Below are positions 58,581 to 64,000 of a stretch of 64,000 nt of DNA, piece by piece. The position numbers and the translations under genes were made by a program. Source of the DNA: Elephas maximus indicus (lineage: Eukaryota; Chordata; Mammalia; Proboscidea; Elephantidae); contig NC_064822.1 of NCBI RefSeq assembly GCF_024166365.1, positions 148,372,823 through 148,436,822 of the forward strand. Direction: 5' to 3'. Positions within the stretch are counted from its first letter, which is position 1; every line of letters begins with the position of its first letter. The notes below the pieces were generated by a model. The model was not told where the DNA came from. It was given only the letters and a program-made list of their open reading frames with translations, and made no database searches.

Positions 58581-58727
58581 AGATGCCACTCACCAAACTA
58601 GGATGCAGAACACTACCTTTACGAACAGTGTTACACCAATTGGCCTAGATGTCCAGATGCCACTCACCAAACTAGGATGTAGAACACTATCTTTATAACC
58701 ATGTTATGCCAGTTGACCTAGATGTCC
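58581..58727 (-). repeat. 74-bp tandem duplication inside the L1 3' UTR
   Basis: Two adjacent copies begin AGATGCCACTCACCAAACTA and end CCTAGATGTCC. They differ at several positions, so the duplication is not recent. Confidence 0.85.
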
Positions 58728-58829
58728 CCCAGACTATAGTCCTTAGCCATCAAAACCAGTAACTCAGCCCCATGAGGTGTTTGGATACGTCTAAGAAGTT
58801 TCCATAATTATGCCTACTATGTGTTCTAT

Positions 58830-58985
58830 TATATATATATATATGTAGATAGATATGAATATATATGCAGCACATATAAATATGTATATAAAAATGCTCA
58901 CAACTATACCTGTATATCCATATACATGTACTCCCACACACTCTTCCACACCTATAAAGAATACGTATCTACCTATGTAACCACA
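58830..58985. repeat. AT/TATA-rich simple repeat region
   Basis: A (TA)n run at 58831-58845 is followed by ATATG/TATATA-rich low-complexity sequence. Open frames over it on both strands are spurious. Confidence 0.6.
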
Positions 58986-59160
58986 CATTTTTGGTTGTTA
59001 TTACTGTTGTTGCAGAATTGTATATGTTATAGCATTTACCATAGTTGTCCTTTATTTTTGTGTACCTCTCAGTGTCTACATTTACCTTGGTCACGTTGTG
59101 CTGACTTCCTCCATATTATGCATTTCCGTTCCCTTCACCAGAATTAATGCATGTCTACTA

Positions 59161-59316
59161 TCTAGTGGCTCAATGATTAAGTCCTACAACTGATAACCAA
59201 GAGGCCAGCAGTTCAAATCCAACAGCTGCTCCTTGGAAACCCCATGAGGCAGTTCTACTCTGTTCTACAGGGTTGCCATGAGTCAGAATCAATTCCGTGG
59301 CAACAGGTTCGATTTT
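59161..59316 (+). mobile_element. AfroSINE, short subtype, inserted in L1
   Basis: TCTAGTGGCTCAATGATTAA head, B-box GTTCAAATCCAACAGC, GCTCCTTGGAAACCCCATGA middle and CATGAGTCAGAATCAATTCC tail. Confidence 0.9.
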
Positions 59317-59415
59317 TCCTTGGACTGTCTAGTAAGTGATTCTTCTCTCTCCCCCTCTCATCTCTGGTAACCATCAAAGAACATTGCTTTCTGTGTGTAA
59401 ACCTTTCCTGACTTT

Positions 59416-59853
59416 CTATAACAGTGGTTTCATACAATATTTGTTCTTTTGAGGTTGACTTATTTCATTCAGCATAATGTCTTCCAGATTCACCCATGTT
59501 ATAAGATGCGTCATAGACTCACTGTTTTTCTTTATTGCTACATAATATTCCATTGTATGTATATACCACATTTTGTTTATCAGTTCACCTGTTGGTAGAC
59601 ACTTAGATTGTTTCCACCTTTTTGCTATTGCGAATAATGCTGCAGCGAATATGGGTGTGCATATGTCTATTTGTGTCACTTCTCTTATATCTCTAGAGTA
59701 TATACACAGGAGTGGCATTGCTAGATCACATGGTATTTCTATTTCTAGCTTTTTGAGGAAGTGCCATACTGTTTCCCATAGTTGTTGTAACAGTTTACAA
59801 TCCCACCAGCAGTTTGTACAAAAGTTACGATCTCCCCACAACCTCACCAGCAT
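59416..59853 (-). pseudogene. L1 ORF2 protein C-terminal fragment
   Basis: A 145-residue open frame on the minus strand carries the L1 ORF2 C-terminal landmarks: NCWWDCKLLQQLWETVWHFL, PLLCIYSRDI, LFAIAKRWKQSKCLPTGE, KMWYIHTMEYYVAIKKN and EDIMLNEISQPQKNKYC. It covers the cysteine-rich end of ORF2 after the reverse transcriptase. The element lacks the endonuclease and RT domains, so it is inactive. The frame is unusually long for such a relic. Confidence 0.9.
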
Positions 59854-60570
59854 TTTTTGTTTTCTGTTTACTGCTACGATTTCTTAAGAAAGATATCTGT
59901 GAAGCCTTCATCTTTTCAAACCCCCAGTTAACTCTTAACTCTCTTCCAAATATTTCTGCTATATTTTGATCATACCTCCATTATTTTATGTATGTATGTT
60001 ACTGGGAACGACGACTTCTCTGTCAGTTTGTTGTACTGTGGTAGCTTGCATGTTGCTGTGATGCTAGAAGCTATACTATTGATATTTCAAAGACCAGCAG
60101 GGTCAACATGCTGGACAGATTTCAGTAAAGCTTCCAGACTGACAGACTAGAAAGAAGGACATGGTCGTCTACTTCTGAAAAAATTGGCATTGAAAACATT
60201 ATGAATAACAGCAGAACATTGCCTGTTATAGTGCCAGAAGATGAGCCCTTCAGGTTGGTAGGCACTCAAGATATGACTGAGGAAGAGCTGCCTCCTCAAA
60301 TTAGAGTTGACCTTATGATATAGATAGAGTAAAGCTATCAGGGCCTTCATTTTATGATGCGGTATGACTCAAAATGAGAAGGAACAGCTACAAATATCTG
60401 TTAGTAATCAGAACATCGATGGTACAAAATATGAATCAAGGAAAATTGAAAGTAGCCAAAAATGAAATGGAATTCATAAACATTGATATCCTAGGCATTA
60501 GTAAGCTGAAATGAAATAGTACTGGTCATTTTGAATCAGACATACTGTCTATTATGCTGGGAATGATAAC

Positions 60571-60753
60571 TTGAAGAGCAATGGTGTTGCATTCATCCTC
60601 AAAAAGAACATTTCAAGATCTTTCGTGAAGTACAATGCTGTCAGTGATAGGATAATATACATATACCTACAAGGAAGACCATTTAATACCACCATTATCC
60701 AAATTTACACACCAACTGCTAAAGCCAAAGATGAAGAAACTGAAGATTTTTAA
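60571..60753 (+). pseudogene. RTE endonuclease fragment
   Basis: A 60-residue frame (NGVAFILKKNISRSF ... TTIIQIYTPTAKAKDEE) matches the same part of the endonuclease as the 40.0 kb copy. It ends in a stop after EDF. Confidence 0.85.
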
Positions 60754-60798
60754 CAACTTCTGCAGTCTGAAGTTGATCAAATATGCAATCAAGATGCA

Positions 60799-61128
60799 TT
60801 GACAATTACTAACATTTGGAATGCGAAAGTTGGAAATAAAGAAGTTGGAGAACGTGGGCTTGGTGACAGAAATGATGCCACAGATCACATGATAAAATTT
60901 TGCAAGACCAAAGATTTATTCACTGCAAATACCTTTTTTCAACAACACAAACCACGACTGTACATGTGGACCTCACTGAATGGAATACACAGGAATCAAA
61001 TCAACTATATCTGTGGAAAGAGGATAAAGAAGCTCAATATCATCAACCAGAACAAGGCCAGGGGCTCGCTGCAGAACAGACCATCAGTTGCTCATATGCA
61101 GGTTCAAGTTGAAGCCGAAGAATATTAG
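60799..61128 (+). pseudogene. RTE endonuclease C-terminal fragment
   Basis: The frame continues the endonuclease with NAKVGNKEVGERGLGDRN, FCKTKDLFTANTFFQQHKPR and NGIHRNQINYICGKR, the conserved substrate-binding end of this endonuclease family. It then runs out in the linker. Confidence 0.85.
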
Positions 61129-62058
61129 AACTCCATGAGAGCCAGTATGACCTTGAGTATATCCCACCTGAATTTAGAGACCATTTCAAGAATAGATCAG
61201 ATGCATTGAACAGTAATAACTGAAGACCAGATGAGTTGTGGGATGACATCAATGACATCTTACAAGAAGAAAGCAAAAAGTTATTAAAAAGATGGAAAAG
61301 AAAGAAAAGACGAAAATCAATGTCAGAAGAGACTCTAAAACTTGCTCTAGAACATAAAGTAGCTAAAGCAAAAGAAAAAAATAATGAAGTAAAAGAGTTG
61401 AGCAGAAAATTCCAAAGAGCAGCTCAAGAAGACAAAGTATTATAATGATATGTTCAATGACCTGGAGTTGGAAAAACAAAAGGAAAGAACACACGCAGCA
61501 TTTCTTAAGCTGAAAGAACTTAGGTTAGAGTTCCAGTATGGAAGGATTTTATGGGCAAAAAATTGAATGATGCAGGAAGCACCAAACAAAGATAGAAGGA
61601 ATACACAAAGTCACCATATCAAAAGGATTTGGTCTACATTCAACCATTTCAGGAGGTAGCATATGATGAAGAACAAATAGTACTAAAGGAAAAAGTCCAA
61701 GCTGTACTAAAGGCATTGGCAAAAAACAAGGAATTGACAAAATTCCTATCGAGATGTTTCAAAGAACAGAAGCAACACTGGAAGCGCTCACTTGTCTATG
61801 CCAAGGAATTTAGAAGACAGCTACTTGGCCAAGTAACTGGAAGACATCCATATTTGTGCCCATTCCAAAGAAATGTGATCCAACATAACACAGAAATTAT
61901 CAAACAGTATCATTGATATCACACACAAGTAAAATTTTGCTGAAGAAAATTCAAAAGCTGAGATGCAGTGGTACATGGACAGGCAACTGCCAGAAATTCA
62001 AGTGGGATTCAGAAGAGGACATGGAATGAAGGCTATCATTGTTGATGTCAGATGATTC

Positions 62059-62265
62059 TTGGCTGAAAACAGAAAATACCAGAGAGGTGTTTACCTATGT
62101 TTTAATGACTATGCAAAGGCATTTGGCTGTGTGCATCATAACAAATTGTGGGTTAACATTGTGAAGAATGGGACTTCTGAAACACTTAATTGTGGTTGTG
62201 CAGAACCTGTACATAGACCAAGAGGCAGTTATTCAAAGAGAACAAAGGAATATAGCATGATTTAA
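62059..62265 (+). pseudogene. RTE reverse transcriptase fragment, motif A
   Basis: YLCFNDYAKAFGCVHHNKLW aligns with the catalytic motif A region of RTE reverse transcriptases. The leading Asp is kept, while the AFD and VDH positions are replaced (AFG, VHH). Confidence 0.8.
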
Positions 62266-62353
62266 AATCAGGAAATGTGTGCCTCGGGGTAGTGTCTTTC
62301 ACCATACATATTCAATCTGAATGCTAAGCAACTAATCTGAGAAGCTGGACTAG

Positions 62354-62581
62354 ATGCAGGAAGAAGAACGAGGCATCAGGATTGGAGGAAGACTCCTCAA
62401 CAGCCTGGGATACACAGATGACACAGCCTTCCTTGCTGAAAGTGAAGAGAACTTGAAGCACTTACTGATGAAGATCAAAAACTACAGCCTTCAGTATGGA
62501 TTACACCTCAACATAAAAAGAAGAAAATTCCTCACAACTGGACCAATAAGCAACCCCATGATAAATGGAAAAAAGTATTGA
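62354..62581 (+). pseudogene. RTE reverse transcriptase fragment, YxDD box
   Basis: GIRIGGRLLNSLGYTDDTAF holds the catalytic YxDD box (YTDD, at 62411-62422) with both aspartates, followed by LAESEENLKHLLMKIKNYS. The frame breaks shortly after. Confidence 0.85.
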
Positions 62582-63131
62582 AGAAGTCAATGATTTCCTT
62601 TTACTTGGATCCACAATCAACTCCCATGGAAACAGCAGGAAAGAAACCAAATGATGTATTGTATTGGCAATTCTGCTGCTAAGTGTGAAAAAGCAAACGA
62701 TGTCATCCTGAGGACTAAGGTACACCTGGCCCAAGCCATGGTATTTTCAGTCACTTCATATGTGTATGAAAGCTGGACAATGAATAAGGAAGACTGAAGA
62801 AGAATTTAAATTATGGTGCTGACAAAGAATATTGAACATACCATGGACTTCTAGAAGAATGAACAAATCTGTGTCGGAATACTCCTTAGAAGTATTGCTT
62901 GCTTGGACTTGTTATTAGGAGGCACCAGTCCCTGGAGAAGGACACCATGATTGGGAAAGTAGAGGGTCAGCCAAAAAGAAGACCCTCAACGAGATGGATT
63001 GACACAGTGGCTGCAACAATGGGCTCAAACATAACAATGATTGTGAGGATGGAGCAGGACCAAGTAGTATTTCTTTCTGTTGTGCATGGGATATCTATGA
63101 TTTGAATTAATTTGATGACATCTAACAACAA

Positions 63132-64000
63132 TAGTTAGTGCAAATCCATGGGTTTCCTCTAGTATATTATACATTCCTCAGAGAGTCTTAGTTTTTCTTT
63201 ATATCTTTCACATGGTTCGTTCTTTTCTGTAAGTAACTTGGTACATATCCTATAATTGTATGAAATCTTGCATTCTAGTTTTCAAAAGTAAAGTTTTGAG
63301 TTAACCCTGAACAAAAAAAGATTATATACCAATGGCAGCAAGAAATATGATACACAATCTCAAAGACCAATAATCACTATGCTGTTAGCTCTTAGATTAG
63401 ATCAGACTTAGCAAAAATTGGGAATAGTTCACCATTGCATATTTCTCTCCCTGACTTTATAGATGTACAGGAAAAAATTAAATATAGTAGAATTCTTGTG
63501 CTTATTTATAGATTTTTTTTAATTGAATTAAAAGCAATGCAAATTTTCTGTACTGACTGACATGTTTTGAAGCTTTTACTTAGATTTAAGTTTACGTAAC
63601 TTTTAGTTGGTAACATATGCTGTATAGATGTGTATGTATATGAATGTTTACACACTATACCTACGGATATGGATATGAAGAAATGATGCAAATCCTCCTT
63701 ATCTGTTTATTAGCTTCCACTTTACAGCTTCTAAAATTTACTAAATCCATCTAAGTATAGCACTTTGACAAATAAAAACCATCTACCCAAAAATTTATGC
63801 GTTTATGTATCTGCCTCTCTGTGTATATCATATACATATTTGGAGTACAAGAAGCAAAAAAAGAAGAGAGAGAAGTATGTATGTGAATGAATGCATTTGT
63901 TGGGGTGTGTGTTTGTGTTTGTGGCTCCGACGTGGCTCTGTGAACACTGGACTGTGTTAGCAGCTACATCTACATCTTTATATCACATTCTCTACCCGCA
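63132..64000. other. Right-end flank, no recognised gene
   Basis: AT-rich sequence with a TAATTGAATTA palindrome at 63520-63530, which fits the TAAT-N3-ATTA form bound by paired-class homeodomain dimers but may be chance in AT-rich DNA, and short TG-rich stretches at 63615-63650 and 63900-63925. Confidence 0.5.

Larger units (their letters stand above)
57923..59869 (-). mobile_element. L1 LINE, 3' UTR and ORF2 end
   Basis: The element is reversed: GGTGAAAGTTTACACAGCAA, AGTCTCTATCAGTCCAGTAA, the 74-base tandem block at 58581, and then the ORF2 C-terminus at 59416-59853. It is 5' truncated inside ORF2. The repeat ACTGCTAC(T/G)ATT at 57407-57418 and 59870-59881 looks like its target-site duplication. 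An AfroSINE interrupts it. Confidence 0.85.
60017..63131 (+). mobile_element. RTE-clade LINE, near full length
   Basis: The copy spans about 3.1 kb from CTCTGTCAGTTTGTTGTACT, through a 5' UTR (GAAGAGCTGCCTCCTCAAAT), endonuclease and RT regions, to the GACATCTAACAACAATAG tail. It is the reference for the truncated copies in this window. Many frameshifts and stops break the ORF. Confidence 0.92.

Noticed and set aside
58750-59147. Overlapping Tyr/Ile-rich frames on both strands
   Set aside because: They come from TATA-rich simple repeats within an L1 3' UTR.
1-64000. CRISPR array, prokaryotic operon or endogenous retrovirus
   Set aside because: No regularly spaced identical repeats, no ribosome-binding-site-linked genes, and no LTR pair or retroviral gene motif were found on either strand.

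Overview
This is nuclear DNA from a placental mammal, almost certainly an afrotherian and most likely elephant-like. The window holds many copies of a tRNA-derived SINE of the AfroSINE type, many copies of an RTE-clade LINE whose 3' tail resembles that SINE, and L1 plus ancient MIR/L2 debris. The species cannot be fixed from the sequence alone. The base composition is AT-rich apart from a CpG-rich block at about 3.3-6.3 kb. There are no prokaryotic genes, no CRISPR array, no true tRNA or rRNA gene and no recognisable endogenous retrovirus. 

Only one protein-coding gene is supported: ALX1 (CART1), a paired-class homeodomain transcription factor, on the + strand. Four coding exons (5618-5843, 8764-9068, 12034-12162, 27292-27612) join in frame with GT-AG introns to encode 326 residues, the length I recall for mammalian ALX1. 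A TATAAAA box at 5424 lies in a CpG-rich promoter, and AATAAA signals follow the stop. The homeodomain (residues 132-191) is split by intron 2 between homeodomain positions 46 and 47. A C-terminal OAR motif is present. 

Layout: 1-3.3 kb is AT-rich upstream flank. 3.3-4.5 kb is a separate CpG-rich block with no gene. 5.05-6.3 kb is the promoter and exon 1 island. 5.8-27.3 kb is the ALX1 introns; the first 12.9 kb of the window has no AfroSINE or RTE copy, and intron 3 has a handful. 27.9-38 kb is mostly unique AT-rich sequence with a few MIR/L2 relics, one SINE fragment, a strong CTCF-like motif and an exon-like minus-strand stretch. From about 38 kb to 63.1 kb the sequence is dominated by mobile elements, including a multi-level nest at 37.6-44.7 kb, an RTE-in-L1 nest at 57.4-59.9 kb and a near full-length RTE at 60.0-63.1 kb. 

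I found no convincing new multi-gene system. The observations most worth following are a divergent pair of CTCF-like sites that could mark a boundary beside ALX1, an unclassified inverted-repeat family at 55.1-55.4 kb, the short exon-like segment opposite to ALX1 at 28.9 kb, the sharp change in repeat density, and the nested-transposon stratigraphy.
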